From: CAIYQJ01 sp963717255
GTDB taxonomy: Bacteria > Chloroflexota > Limnocylindria > Limnocylindrales > CSP1-4
Direction of reading: 5' to 3'
Length of the DNA stretch: 64,000 bases
NCBI GenBank assembly: GCA_963717255.1
Contig: CAVQVT010000006.1
Coordinates: 328,127-392,126, forward strand
In this document: in pieces, positions 8,123 to 16,738 of the stretch
Position numbering within the stretch: the stretch's first letter is position 1
Layout of the letters: each line of letters begins with the position of its first letter
Translations under genes and position numbers: made by a program
Notes under the pieces: generated by a model
The model's database searches: none
What the model saw: only the letters and a program-made list of their open reading frames with translations
What the model was told of the DNA's origin: nothing

Positions 8123-9598
8123 ATGGACCCCCGCTCCGCTCCGTCGGCGCAGGCGGACGACACCTACGCACCGCCGGTCGCCGGCGAGGTGCGGGTGCCG
8201 GGCGGGACGGCGCGCCGGGGGACGATCGCGCTCGGCGGCGAGACCCTCCTCCTCGGGGTCGAGGGGACGGCGCCGGCGACGATCGCCTACCGGGACCTGA
8301 CGACGATCGCCGTCGAGGGCGGCGTCGGACTCCTCGCGGTCGGCGACGGCCCGGAGGCGCCGCGGTGGCTCCTGGAGCGATGGGGCCCGGCACTCGGCCC
8401 GACGATCGCGAACCTCCGCGAGAGGCGACTCCGCCAGCGGCTCGCGGACGGGTTCGTCCTGGTGGGCGACGACCAGATCCCACTCCTGGAGTACGCGCTC
8501 CCGGACGGCCCCGAGTCGGGCGTGGCGCACCTCGTCGTCCACCCGTGGGGCGTGGTCGTGGCGCCGCTGGACGAGCGCAGGCCGTGGATCCGGATGCGTC
8601 GAGCGCGGATCGGGCCGGTCGACGACGTGGCGGCCGTGGGCGGCCTGCGCGTCCATGCCGAGGACGGGACGCCGGTCGTCGACCTCCCGCGCCTGGCGCA
8701 GTCGATCGCCCGGGTGCGCGACGCGATCGAGGGAGCGCGTGACGCCGCCGGCGTGGACGCCGGGCGGCTCCTGACGGCGCTCGCGCCCGACCTGCCCTTC
8801 GCGCTGCGCGACCGCGCCGTGCGGACGCTCGCCGACGGTCGGCCCGCCGACCGGGGCGCGTTGGGCGACGCCTGGGAGCCGATCGAGCGGGCGGTCCTGA
8901 CGGAACCGTCCTTCGCCGAGTCCTACGCGACGCTCGTCGAGCGCGGCGGCGGCGATGCTGCCGTCCGCTGGTTCGCCATCGCGCCTGAGTCGCCCGGGTC
9001 GGCGGACCCGAGGTCGTGGTTCCTCGTGACGCTGCCCGGCAACCTCGTCGCGCTCGAGCTGGTCTCGGCCGGCGCGCACGCGACGTACTGCTTCCAGGCC
9101 CAGCCGCGCGCCGCTCATCCGGGAGGCCCCACGGATCCTGCTGCCGCTGCGGCCCGGGTGGACGCCGTCTCCGAGGCGCTCGTGGACGCGCGGTTCCTCC
9201 GTGAGCCGATCGCCCTCCCCGATGCGCGTCTCGCGCAGCCTGCGGGCCGCCCCTACCGCCTCGCCCTGGCGGCACTGCCGTCGCTCGCCGCGGCGCGGGC
9301 CGCATTCGTGGCCCGGCTCATCCACCGCGACATGGTGTCGTGGTCGGCCGCGCTCGACGACCTGATCGCGTGGCACGACGCCGAGCGCGACGACGCCGCG
9401 ACATGGCCCGGTCGGGCGGCCCAGGAGGCCATGGTGGACGCGGCCGGGATCGGAGACGAGGGCGCGACGGCCGATGCCGCGGGGTCGGCCGTCCATGGTG
9501 CCACGCCCGACGAGACGGGTCTGCTCGCCCGCGGTGCTTCGCCCGACGACGCCGACCGACCAGGGCCCCGCCTCGGCCCCGGGCCTTCCGCGACCTGA
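8123..9598 (+). CDS. Hypothetical protein, 491 residues
   Basis: I do not recognise the family. The N-terminal third (residues ~15-120) is rich in short beta-strand patterns (GTIALGGETLLLGVEG, YRDLTTIAVEG) and could be a PH-like fold. The middle is mixed alpha/beta with two LARFLA-like helices and a long ARAAFVARLIHRDMV helix near residue 400. The last ~60 residues are Ala/Gly/Asp-rich and repetitive. No signal peptide or membrane segment is seen. ATG 8123 is used; ATG 8114 is also possible. It is followed 18 bases later by a zinc-ribbon gene and is probably co-transcribed with it. Confidence 0.7.
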   Translation: MDPRSAPSAQADDTYAPPVAGEVRVPGGTARRGTIALGGETLLLGVEGTAPATIAYRDLTTIAVEGGVGLLAVGDGPEAPRWLLERWGPALGPTIANLRERRLRQRLADGFVLVGDDQIPLLEYALPDGPESGVAHLVVHPWGVVVAPLDERRPWIRMRRARIGPVDDVAAVGGLRVHAEDGTPVVDLPRLAQSIARVRDAIEGARDAAGVDAGRLLTALAPDLPFALRDRAVRTLADGRPADRGALGDAWEPIERAVLTEPSFAESYATLVERGGGDAAVRWFAIAPESPGSADPRSWFLVTLPGNLVALELVSAGAHATYCFQAQPRAAHPGGPTDPAAAAARVDAVSEALVDARFLREPIALPDARLAQPAGRPYRLALAALPSLAAARAAFVARLIHRDMVSWSAALDDLIAWHDAERDDAATWPGRAAQEAMVDAAGIGDEGATADAAGSAVHGATPDETGLLARGASPDDADRPGPRLGPGPSAT

Positions 9599-9616
9599 GA
9601 GAGCAGAGGAGCCGCC

Positions 9617-10012
9617 GTGCCCACGTACAAGCACCCCTGCCCGTCCTGCGACAGGCTCATCTTCCGCGACGTCGCGTCCTGTCCGTTCTGCGGCGTGGCC
9701 GACCCGTTCGCGCCGAAGCGGTGCACATCGTGCCGGACGACGCTCGACGATCCCTCGTGGGTCGCGTGCCCGCGCTGCGGCGAGCCGACCGGGGTGGGGG
9801 GCGGGGCGGCCGCCGCGGCGCGGTCAGGTGCCACGCCGCCCGCGACCGCGCCCACCCGGCCGCCGGCGCCCACCCGGTCGCCCGCGGAGCTGCCCGCGCC
9901 CCCGGCGCCGGCAGCCCCCGTCGCCCCTCCCGCCCGGGCATGTGCCGGCTGCGCCGCGCCGTTGCCCGCGGGCGCCCGGTTCTGCACGGTCTGCGGGACC
10001 CTCGCCGGCTGA
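9617..10012 (+). CDS. Multi-zinc-ribbon protein
   Basis: The 131-residue protein has four CxxC pairs forming two N-terminal ribbons (CPSC...CPFC and CTSC...CPRC) and a third C-terminal ribbon (CAGC...CTVC), separated by a ~45-residue Pro/Ala-rich linker. Such ribbons bind zinc and mediate protein or nucleic-acid contacts; no enzymatic role is visible. GTG 9617 has a good GAGGAG site upstream. It follows the 491-residue hypothetical gene and converges on another zinc-ribbon gene. Confidence 0.75.
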   Translation: MPTYKHPCPSCDRLIFRDVASCPFCGVADPFAPKRCTSCRTTLDDPSWVACPRCGEPTGVGGGAAAAARSGATPPATAPTRPPAPTRSPAELPAPPAPAAPVAPPARACAGCAAPLPAGARFCTVCGTLAG

Positions 10013-10057
10013 CCGGCGCTCCCGGCGTCCGGCCGGCCGCCGCCGGCCCGCCTTCGG

Positions 10058-10684
10058 TCAGGCGCCCACCTTCGTCCCGCAGTTCCCGCAGAACCGCGCC
10101 CCCGTCGGGAGCTCCGCACCGCACTGCGTGCAGTGAGCGGTCCCGAGGGGAGTCCCGCAGTTCGCGCAGAACTTCTCGCTGCCGACCGGCTTCCCGCACG
10201 AAGGGCAGACCGTCTGCCGCGCGGAGGTGTCGCCCGAGAAGACCGTCTGTGCCTGCAGCGCGTCGCGCATCTGCTGGAGCTCGACCTCGGACCGGGTCGC
10301 CTCCATCTCGGTCGCGAGGTTGGGGGCGCAGGAGACGCAGAGGTTGCGCTGGCTGTTCCAGCACGTCTCATCGACCCACTGGTTGCAGCGCGGGCAGTGG
10401 GTGAAGAGCGCCATGATCTCGTTCGAGGCCTTCTTCAGGGCATCGTCCCGGGCCCCGCGATCCATCATGTCCTTCGCGCTGTTCGCCGCGCTCGAGGCCG
10501 ATCCGAAGAACCCGCCGAACAGGTTGCTCGCACCCTCGAGGAGGTTCCCGGCCGTGCCGACATTCGAGCGGATGAACTCGCTGCGGTAGCCCGAGCCGCA
10601 GATGTCGCATCGGAACTCGAACTGGTAGCCGTTCTCGTCCGAGAGGTCCGAGTAGTTCGACGTGAACGGCGTGAACCCCGCCAT
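10058..10684 (-). CDS. Zinc-ribbon protein with N-terminal treble-clef-like Cys pairs
   Basis: ATG 10684 has a strong GGAGGGTCGGAG site. The 208-residue protein has an N-terminal FRCDICGSGYRSEF pair, a Gly/Ala/Ser-rich amphipathic segment (NLFGGFFGSASS), a HCPRC...CWN...CVSC cluster, a helical coiled segment (ATEMEATRSEVELQQM), and three C-terminal zinc ribbons (CPSC/CANC, CTQC/CGNC). The family looks like a conserved bacterial zinc-ribbon protein of unknown function. It converges on the multi-ribbon gene, so two unrelated-looking ribbon proteins sit side by side. Confidence 0.8.
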   Translation of the reverse strand: MAGFTPFTSNYSDLSDENGYQFEFRCDICGSGYRSEFIRSNVGTAGNLLEGASNLFGGFFGSASSAANSAKDMMDRGARDDALKKASNEIMALFTHCPRCNQWVDETCWNSQRNLCVSCAPNLATEMEATRSEVELQQMRDALQAQTVFSGDTSARQTVCPSCGKPVGSEKFCANCGTPLGTAHCTQCGAELPTGARFCGNCGTKVGA

Positions 10685-10752
10685 CTCCGACCCTCCAGCA
10701 CCGGCGCCATGGATGCTGGGCGTGAGCATACGTCGGCCCGTATGCTCGGTGC

Positions 10753-11856
10753 GTGGAGCCCACGCCTGCGACGAGCGTCCTGACGCCCCTCGGGCCGGAT
10801 GGACCAGCCGTGCCGCCGCCGGACCCGGACGCGGAGCCATCGGCGTTCATGGTCGAGGCGGACGACGGGACGAGGCTCCACTTCCTCGATTGGGGCGAGC
10901 CGGCGGAGCCCGACGCGGTGGCCGCCGGCAGGGCGCTGCCGGAGGGCGGCCCACGGGGCGCGCCGACCCCGGGCGTCCTGCTGATCCACGGCGTCGCGGG
11001 GACCGCCTGGGCCTGGGCGCCGATCGCCCGGCGGCTCGCGGGTCTGGCGCACGTCGTGGCACCCGACCTCCGCGGCCACGGGCTCTCGGACGCGCCGGCC
11101 GACGGGTACGACCTGGACACGCTCGCAGGGGACGCGCTCGCCGTCGCGGAGGGCGCGGGGTCGCTGCCGGGGGGAGTGGGTGTGCCGGGGGAGGGCGCGG
11201 ACGCGAACGGAGCCGGCGCGGGCACCCACCCGCCGGGCCCGCCGGGAGCGCTCCCGGCGGGCCGTGTCGTCGTCGCGGGCCACGGGTTCGGTGCGGCGGT
11301 CGCCGCGGCCTGTGCCGCGCGCCTCGGCATGGCGTGCGCGGGCCTCGTGCTCGTCGACGGCGGCTGGGACGACTCTGACCGCATCGCGGGCACCACGCTC
11401 GACGAATGGCTCCGGTCGGTCGAGGAGCCGCCCGAGGTGCTGCGGACGATGGCCGCCTTCCTGGGAGACCGGGAAGGCTACGACCCGGCCACGTGGGACG
11501 CCGACCAGGAGCGGGCGGCACGCGCCGCCGTCGTGGAGCTGCCGGCGGGGCGCGTGGTCTCCTCGGCCCGCCGCCATGCCGTCGAGCGGGTGGGGGAGAC
11601 TCTGCTCGCGTACGACCCGTCGGCACGGCTCGCGTCCGTCGAGGCGCCGATCGTCGTGCTGGCCGCCCGCGACGACGAGGAGGGGACGCGGACGGCCGCC
11701 CTCGTCCGGGCGGGCTCGGCCGTCGTCGCGGCCGGACGGAGGCCGCCGCGCTACCGGCGCTTCCCGGCCGACGGGCACAACCTCATGCGGTACCGGCCGG
11801 ACGACGTCGCCGCTGCGATCCTGGCGCTCCTTGTGGAGGCCTCCCCGCGGCCGTAG
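10753..11856 (+). CDS. Alpha/beta-hydrolase fold protein lacking the catalytic serine
   Basis: The 367-residue protein has the hydrolase fold landmarks: LLIHGVAGTAWAW (oxyanion region), APDLRGHGLSD, and a C-terminal PADGHNLMRY with the expected His. However, the nucleophile elbow reads VAGHGFGAAV, so Gly178 occupies the position of the usual Ser in GHSxG. The acid (AARDDEE) is present. A ~35-residue Gly/Pro-rich insertion precedes the elbow. GTG 10753 is used. It may be a pseudoenzyme or use a different mechanism; sequencing error (AGC to GGG) would need two changes and is unlikely. Confidence 0.82.
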   Translation: MEPTPATSVLTPLGPDGPAVPPPDPDAEPSAFMVEADDGTRLHFLDWGEPAEPDAVAAGRALPEGGPRGAPTPGVLLIHGVAGTAWAWAPIARRLAGLAHVVAPDLRGHGLSDAPADGYDLDTLAGDALAVAEGAGSLPGGVGVPGEGADANGAGAGTHPPGPPGALPAGRVVVAGHGFGAAVAAACAARLGMACAGLVLVDGGWDDSDRIAGTTLDEWLRSVEEPPEVLRTMAAFLGDREGYDPATWDADQERAARAAVVELPAGRVVSSARRHAVERVGETLLAYDPSARLASVEAPIVVLAARDDEEGTRTAALVRAGSAVVAAGRRPPRYRRFPADGHNLMRYRPDDVAAAILALLVEASPRP

Positions 11857-11932
11857 GGCCGAACGCGCCCGCCGGCATCCCACGGGCCACGCTTCGGCGC
11901 GCCCCCTTCCGCCCGGGCGTACCATCGCGCGG

Positions 11933-12601
11933 ATGGACATCGAGACCGGCCTGTTCGACCCCGAGCTGCTCGACGACGACCCGGACGAGGCCGCCGCCGA
12001 CGCCGCCGCCGACGCCGCCGGATCCGACGGGGACGGCGCCGCGTTCCGCGCATCCGTCCGGCACATCCTCGAGGAGGTCGGCGAGGATCCGTCGCGCGAG
12101 GGGCTCGAGAAGACCCCGGCTCGCGTGCAGCGGATGTACCGGGAGCTGACGCGTGGCTATCACGTGGATCCGGACCGCCTCATCAACCACGCCCTCTTCG
12201 ACGTCGCGTACAGCGAGATGGTCGTGGTCCGCGGCATCGAGTTCTACTCGCTCTGCGAGCACCACCTCCTGCCGTTCTACGGGACCGCGGCGGTCGCCTA
12301 CATCCCGGACGGGCGCGTGATCGGCCTGTCCAAGATCCCGCGGATCGTCGAGATGTTCGCTCGCCGACTCCAGGTGCAGGAGCGGATGACGGCCCAGATC
12401 GCCGAGTTCCTCATGGACCGCCTGAATCCGCAGGGCGTCGGCGTGGTGATGGAGGCGACGCACCTCTGTACCGTCATGCGGGGCGTCGGGAAGCAGGGGA
12501 CGGTGATGACGACGAGCCACGTGCTCGGCATCTTCCGGTCGAACGACAAGACCCGCGCCGAGTTCCTCTCGCACCTCCAGCGGCCGACCTCGAGCGTCTG
12601 A
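11933..12601 (+). CDS. folE: GTP cyclohydrolase I
   Basis: The 222-residue protein has an acidic N-terminal extension of ~35 residues and then a complete FolE domain: REGLEKTPARVQRMY, the zinc and active-site CEHHLLPFYG, GLSKIPRIVEMFARRLQVQER and the second zinc Cys in HLCTVMRG. It converts GTP to 7,8-dihydroneopterin triphosphate, the first step of folate synthesis. Other folate genes are not in the window. It is co-directional with the hydrolase gene upstream, 76 bases away. Confidence 0.97.
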   Translation: MDIETGLFDPELLDDDPDEAAADAAADAAGSDGDGAAFRASVRHILEEVGEDPSREGLEKTPARVQRMYRELTRGYHVDPDRLINHALFDVAYSEMVVVRGIEFYSLCEHHLLPFYGTAAVAYIPDGRVIGLSKIPRIVEMFARRLQVQERMTAQIAEFLMDRLNPQGVGVVMEATHLCTVMRGVGKQGTVMTTSHVLGIFRSNDKTRAEFLSHLQRPTSSV

Positions 12602-12691
12602 CGCCCGGGCGGCCCCCCACCGGCCGTCCGTCCGGGTGGGCCGGGCACCTCGGCGAGTCCCGTGGACGGGCCCCGCGGCTATGATGCGGCC

Positions 12692-13102
12692 ATGTCCGAC
12701 CGACCCATCAAGGTCCTCATCGCGAAGCCCGGCCTCGACGGCCACGACCGCGGCGCCAAGGTCCTGGCCCGCGGCCTCCGCGACGAGGGGTTCGAAGTCG
12801 TCTACACGGGCCTGCGGCAGACGCCGGAGATGATCGCCGCCGCGGCGCTCCAGGAGGATGTCGACGTCGTGGGGCTGTCGATCCTCTCGGGTGCGCACAT
12901 GACGCTCCTCCCCCGCATCTGCGGGCTCCTGCGCGACCGCGGGCTCGACGACGTCCTCGTCGTCGCCGGGGGGATCGTCCCCGACGAGGACGTGCCGCGC
13001 CTCCAGGAGGCCGGCGTCGCCGCCGTCTTCGGCCCGGGCACCACGATCGGCGAGGTCGCGACATTCCTGCACGAGCGCGCCCGTCCGCGCGACGTCGGGT
13101 GA
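12692..13102 (+). CDS. Acyl-CoA mutase B12-binding (small) subunit
   Basis: The 136-residue protein is a lone cobalamin-binding domain of the methylmalonyl-CoA mutase type: KVLIAKPGLDGHDRGAKV contains the DGHDRG base-off motif (DxHxxG) with the lower-ligand His, then GLSILSGAHM and VVAGGIVPDEDV. It supplies the B12 half of a heteromeric mutase such as methylmalonyl-, ethylmalonyl- or 2-hydroxyisobutyryl-CoA mutase. The catalytic large subunit is not in the window. MeaB follows 7 bases later, as expected for mutase repair. Confidence 0.9.
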   Translation: MSDRPIKVLIAKPGLDGHDRGAKVLARGLRDEGFEVVYTGLRQTPEMIAAAALQEDVDVVGLSILSGAHMTLLPRICGLLRDRGLDDVLVVAGGIVPDEDVPRLQEAGVAAVFGPGTTIGEVATFLHERARPRDVG

Positions 13103-13109
13103 CCATCGC

Positions 13110-14180
13110 GTGACGCCCGGGGGATCGGACCCCGCGGCGCGGGCCGCCGCGCTCGCCGATGCCGCCGTCGCGGGCGACCGCCGCGCCCTCGCGCGGCTCC
13201 TGACGGCCGTGGAGGCGTCCTCGCCGGTCGGCGAGGCCGCGGTGCGGATCCTCCACTCCCGCGCGGGCCACGCGCACGTCGTCGGCGTGACCGGGGCGCC
13301 CGGGTCAGGCAAGAGCACCCTCGTCAACGCGATGCTCCGCGAGCTCCGTGCGCGGGGCCGGACCGTGGCGGTCGTTGCGGTGGATCCGTCCAGCCCGATC
13401 ACGGGCGGCGCGATCCTCGGCGATCGCGTGCGGATGCAGGAGCACGCGACGGACGCTGGGGTCTTCATCCGGTCGATGGCGGCGCGCGGGCACGCGGGCG
13501 GCCTCTCCGCGACGACCGACACGGCGATCATCGTGCTGGACGCGGCCCGCTTCGACGTGATCGTCGTCGAGACCGTCGGGACGGGCCAGAGCGAGGTCGA
13601 GGTGGCTGCCGCGGCCGACACGACGCTCGTCCTCGAGGCGCCCGAGATGGGCGACGAGGTCCAGGCGATCAAGGCAGGCCTCCTCGAGGTCGCCGACATC
13701 GTCGTCGTGAGCAAGGGTGACCGGCCGGGGGCCGAGCGGACGGCGAACCTCCTCCGCACGATGCTCGGGCCGGTCGAGCCGGCGGCGCACGAGGCGGACG
13801 AGGCGGATGGCACGGACGGGGGGGGCGGCGCGCCGGCGCATGCCGGCCCGCCGCGCCGGCCGCGCAGGCGCACCCCGGACGTCCTCATCACGACCGGCGC
13901 GACCGGGGGCGGCGTCGCGGCGCTCGTGGACGCGCTCGACCGGCGCACGGAGCGGATGGAGACCGGTCCCGTCCCCGAGTCGCGCGTCCGCCGGGCGGCG
14001 ACGCTCGTGTGGACGATCGTCGCGGAGCGGGTCCGGGCGGATCTCGCGTCGCGGGAGCGTGCGGCCGAGACGTGGGCTCTCGTCCGCGAGGTGGCGGCGC
14101 ACGAGATCGACCCGTACGCGGCCGCCGACGCGCTGCTCGCCACGCGCGACGCCTCTGTGCGGCGCGACGAGGAGGGGTGA
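13110..14180 (+). CDS. meaB: MeaB/ArgK-type G-protein chaperone of B12-dependent mutase
   Basis: The 356-residue protein has an N-terminal helical cap, Walker A VTGAPGSGKSTLVN, DPSSPITGGAILGDRVRM, the ARGHAGGLSATT switch region and VETVGTGQSEVEVA, all diagnostic of MeaB. It uses GTP to load and protect adenosylcobalamin in acyl-CoA mutases. The SKGD base-recognition motif stands at the usual NKxD position. A ~35-residue Glu/Gly/Arg-rich insertion sits at residues ~225-255 before VLITTGATGGGV. GTG start at 13110, 7 bases after the mutase subunit. Confidence 0.95.
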   Translation: MTPGGSDPAARAAALADAAVAGDRRALARLLTAVEASSPVGEAAVRILHSRAGHAHVVGVTGAPGSGKSTLVNAMLRELRARGRTVAVVAVDPSSPITGGAILGDRVRMQEHATDAGVFIRSMAARGHAGGLSATTDTAIIVLDAARFDVIVVETVGTGQSEVEVAAAADTTLVLEAPEMGDEVQAIKAGLLEVADIVVVSKGDRPGAERTANLLRTMLGPVEPAAHEADEADGTDGGGGAPAHAGPPRRPRRRTPDVLITTGATGGGVAALVDALDRRTERMETGPVPESRVRRAATLVWTIVAERVRADLASRERAAETWALVREVAAHEIDPYAAADALLATRDASVRRDEEG

Positions 14181-14181
14181 G

Positions 14182-15036
14182 GTGGCCATCGACCGCGTGC
14201 TCATCGTGGGGGCGGGATTCATGGGCCACGGCATCGCGCAGGTGGCCGCCGTCTCCGGCCGTGAGGTCCGGCTGTACGAGCCGGAGCTCGTCCGAGCGGT
14301 CGCCGGCCGGGACCGCATCGCGGCGAACCTCGCCAGGCTGGCCGCGAAGGGCCGGCTGGGTCCCGACACCGCCGACGCCGCCCTCGCGCGGGTCGTCGCC
14401 ACCGATGACCTCGGGGCCGTCGGGCCCGTGGACCTCGCCGTCGAGGCCGTCCCGGAGGAGGCTGGCCTGAAGGCCGCCGTCCTCGCGTCGGTCGACGCGG
14501 TCCTCTCGCCGCAGGCGATCCTCGCGACGAACACCAGCTCGATCTCGATCGACCGCCTGGCGGAGGCGATCGGCGCCGCCCGGCGCCCGCGTTTCCTCGG
14601 GCTCCACTTCTTCAGCCCGGTGCCGATCATGCCGCTCGTCGAGATCGTCCGCGGCAGCGCGACGGGCGCCGCGACGCTCGAGGCCGCCCGCGCCTTCGCC
14701 GAGTCGCTCGGCAAGAAGACGGTCGCGAGCGCGGATCGTCCCGGCTTCATCGTGAACCGGATGCTGATGCCGCTCCTCGCTGAGGCGATGCGCGTGCTGG
14801 AGGAGGGGACGGCGACCGCCGACGACATCGACGCCGGCGCGAAGCTCGGGCTCAACCACCCGATGGGCCCCCTCGAGCTGGCCGACTTCATCGGCCTCGA
14901 CGTCTGCCTGGGGATCATGCGGGTGCTCCAGGACGAGCTCGGACCGGCCTACGCGCCGCCGACGAACCTCGTCGCGCTCGTGGACGCCGGGCACCTGGGA
15001 CGCAAGAGCGGGCGCGGCTTCCACCCGTACGGCTGA
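14182..15036 (+). CDS. 3-hydroxyacyl-CoA (3-hydroxybutyryl-CoA) dehydrogenase
   Basis: The GTG at 14182 follows a GGAGGGG site inside the end of meaB. The 284-residue protein has the NAD-binding LIVGAGFMGHGIAQVAA fingerprint, the ATNTSSISI and LHFFSPVP catalytic segments with the His of the His-Glu pair, the DRPGFIVNRML helix and the NHPMGPLELADFIGLD signature. It oxidises 3-hydroxybutyryl-CoA to acetoacetyl-CoA or runs in reverse. With the thiolase downstream it forms a C4 acyl-CoA interconversion module. Confidence 0.95.
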   Translation: MAIDRVLIVGAGFMGHGIAQVAAVSGREVRLYEPELVRAVAGRDRIAANLARLAAKGRLGPDTADAALARVVATDDLGAVGPVDLAVEAVPEEAGLKAAVLASVDAVLSPQAILATNTSSISIDRLAEAIGAARRPRFLGLHFFSPVPIMPLVEIVRGSATGAATLEAARAFAESLGKKTVASADRPGFIVNRMLMPLLAEAMRVLEEGTATADDIDAGAKLGLNHPMGPLELADFIGLDVCLGIMRVLQDELGPAYAPPTNLVALVDAGHLGRKSGRGFHPYG

Positions 15037-15098
15037 CGCGGCGTTCGCGCAAACGGCTGGCTCCGGCGGGCCGCGACGGGTGGGCTAGACTCGTCCCG

Positions 15099-16346
15099 AT
15101 GCCCGCGCACCACCCGTCGCCCGACGACGTCCTCATCGTCTCGGCCGTCCGGACCCCCGTCGGCCGGTTCGGCGGCGCGTTCACGGGCGTGCCCGCCACG
15201 ACGCTCGGCGGCCACGCGATCCGGGCAGCGGTCGAGCGCGCCGGACTCCCACCCGGCGCCGCCGTGGACGAGGTGCTCATGGGGAACGTCCTCGGCGCCG
15301 GGATCGGCCAGGCGCCCGCGCGCCGGGCCGCGCTCGCCGGCGGGCTGCCCGACTCGACGCCCGCCACGGCCGTCAACCGCGTCTGCGGCTCCGGCCTGAA
15401 GGCGCTGATGATCGCTGCGGCGGAGATCCGCGCGGGCGACGCGGAGATCGTCGTCGCGGGCGGGATGGAGAGCATGTCGCGCGCGCCGTACCTGCTCGAC
15501 CGGGCGCGGTTCGGCTACCGCCTCGGCGACGGCACGCTGCGCGATGGCGCGATCGCGGACGGCCTCTGGTGCTCGTTCGAGGACTGCCACATGGGGACGC
15601 ACGCAGAGCGCGTGGCGATTCGCGAGTCCGTCTCGCGCGCGGACCAGGACGCGTTCGCGCTGCGCTCCCACGAGCGCGCGGTCGCTGCCGCGGACGCGGG
15701 CCGCTTCGACGACGAGATCGTCCCGGTGACGGTGGCCGACGCGAAGGGACACGAGACGGTCGTCGCCGCCGACGAGACGCCGCGCCGTGACTCGACACTC
15801 GACGCGCTGGCGAGACTGCGCCCGGCCTTCCCGCCCCCGGTCGACCCCGAGGGAGACGGGGAGGCGGGCACGGTCACCGCCGGCAACGCCCCCGGCCTCT
15901 CGGATGGGGCCGCCGCGACCGTGCTCGCGAGCCGCGCGACGGCCGACCGGCTCGGCCTGCGCCCGCTCGCCCGCATCGTCGGCTACGCGCAGGCGGAGGT
16001 CGCCCCGCGGTGGCTCTTCCTCGCGCCCATCGAGGGGGTCCGCCGGCTGGTCGAGCGGACCGGCGTCGGGCTCGACGAGGTCGACCTGGTCGAGCTCAAC
16101 GAGGCATTCGCGGCGCAGGCGCTGGCCGACATCCGCGGGCTCGGCCTCGACGAGGACCGTGTGAACGTCAACGGGGGCGCGATCGCGCTCGGCCACCCGA
16201 TCGGGGCGAGCGGCGCGCGCATCGTCGCGACGCTCGTCCACGAGCTGCGGCGGCGCGATGGCCGCTACGGGATCGCGGCGCTCTGCCTCGGCGGTGGAGG
16301 ATCCGTGGCCATGCTCGTGGAGGCGGAGCCGGCGGGCGCCGGCTGA
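15099..16346 (+). CDS. Acetyl-CoA acetyltransferase (thiolase)
   Basis: The 415-residue thiolase has the acylated Cys in NRVCGSGLKAL (about residue 94), GGMESMSRAPYLL, NEAFAAQALADIRGLG, the His of GGAIALGHPIGASGAR and the second Cys in ALCLGGGGSVAM. It condenses or cleaves acetoacetyl-CoA. Its position after the dehydrogenase and the B12 mutase genes suggests polyhydroxybutyrate, ketone or branched acyl-CoA metabolism. It is 62 bases after the dehydrogenase gene. Confidence 0.96.
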   Translation: MPAHHPSPDDVLIVSAVRTPVGRFGGAFTGVPATTLGGHAIRAAVERAGLPPGAAVDEVLMGNVLGAGIGQAPARRAALAGGLPDSTPATAVNRVCGSGLKALMIAAAEIRAGDAEIVVAGGMESMSRAPYLLDRARFGYRLGDGTLRDGAIADGLWCSFEDCHMGTHAERVAIRESVSRADQDAFALRSHERAVAAADAGRFDDEIVPVTVADAKGHETVVAADETPRRDSTLDALARLRPAFPPPVDPEGDGEAGTVTAGNAPGLSDGAAATVLASRATADRLGLRPLARIVGYAQAEVAPRWLFLAPIEGVRRLVERTGVGLDEVDLVELNEAFAAQALADIRGLGLDEDRVNVNGGAIALGHPIGASGARIVATLVHELRRRDGRYGIAALCLGGGGSVAMLVEAEPAGAG

Positions 16347-16432
16347 CCATCCGACCGTGAACCCGCCCGTGCGCCCGAGCGCGGGGCGGCCCAGCCGGCG
16401 GGGAGACCGGCCGATCCGAGGGAGGAATCACG

Positions 16433-16594
16433 ATGACCGACGCGCAGGCCGGCGGAACCATGCTCGATCTCTCTGCTTCGGAGGCCGAGACCGTCGTCGA
16501 GGCGCTGAAGATGCTCCTCTCGACGCTCGGCCGCGAGGATGCCGACCAGATCCAGGAGATCAAGGCGCTCCTGGCGCGGCTCACCCCGGCCTGA
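16433..16594 (+). CDS. Small conserved-looking protein, 53 residues
   Basis: A strong ribosome-binding site (GAGGGAGGAATCACG) precedes ATG 16433. The 53-residue product contains LDLSASEAETVVEAL, LLSTLGREDADQIQEI and KALLARL, forming two amphipathic helices in a helical hairpin. Third-position G/C use looks coding. I recall similar tiny proteins in Chloroflexota but cannot name a family. It sits 86 bases after the thiolase and 12 bases before another tiny ORF. Confidence 0.7.
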   Translation: MTDAQAGGTMLDLSASEAETVVEALKMLLSTLGREDADQIQEIKALLARLTPA

Positions 16595-16606
16595 CCGCTG
16601 CACGAG

Positions 16607-16738
16607 ATGACGACCCCGGTCGCGCCGCCCGGCGAGGCGTCCACCTTCCACCACCTCATCGGCGGCGACTTCAGCGGGAAGCTCCGGCGCGCCCGGATCG
16701 ACAACCAGCCCGCCGGCGGGGTCCCCGGAGAGACGTGA
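16607..16738 (+). CDS. Tiny ORF, 43 residues, overlapping the zincin gene
   Basis: ATG 16607 opens a 43-residue frame (contains STFHHLIGGDFSGKLRR) whose TGA at 16736-16738 overlaps the GTG start of the zincin gene in a GTGA overlap. The ribosome-binding site is weak. The 4-base overlap matches the coupling style of proven gene pairs in this window, which is the main support. It may be a coupling ORF rather than a functional protein. Confidence 0.4.
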   Translation: MTTPVAPPGEASTFHHLIGGDFSGKLRRARIDNQPAGGVPGET

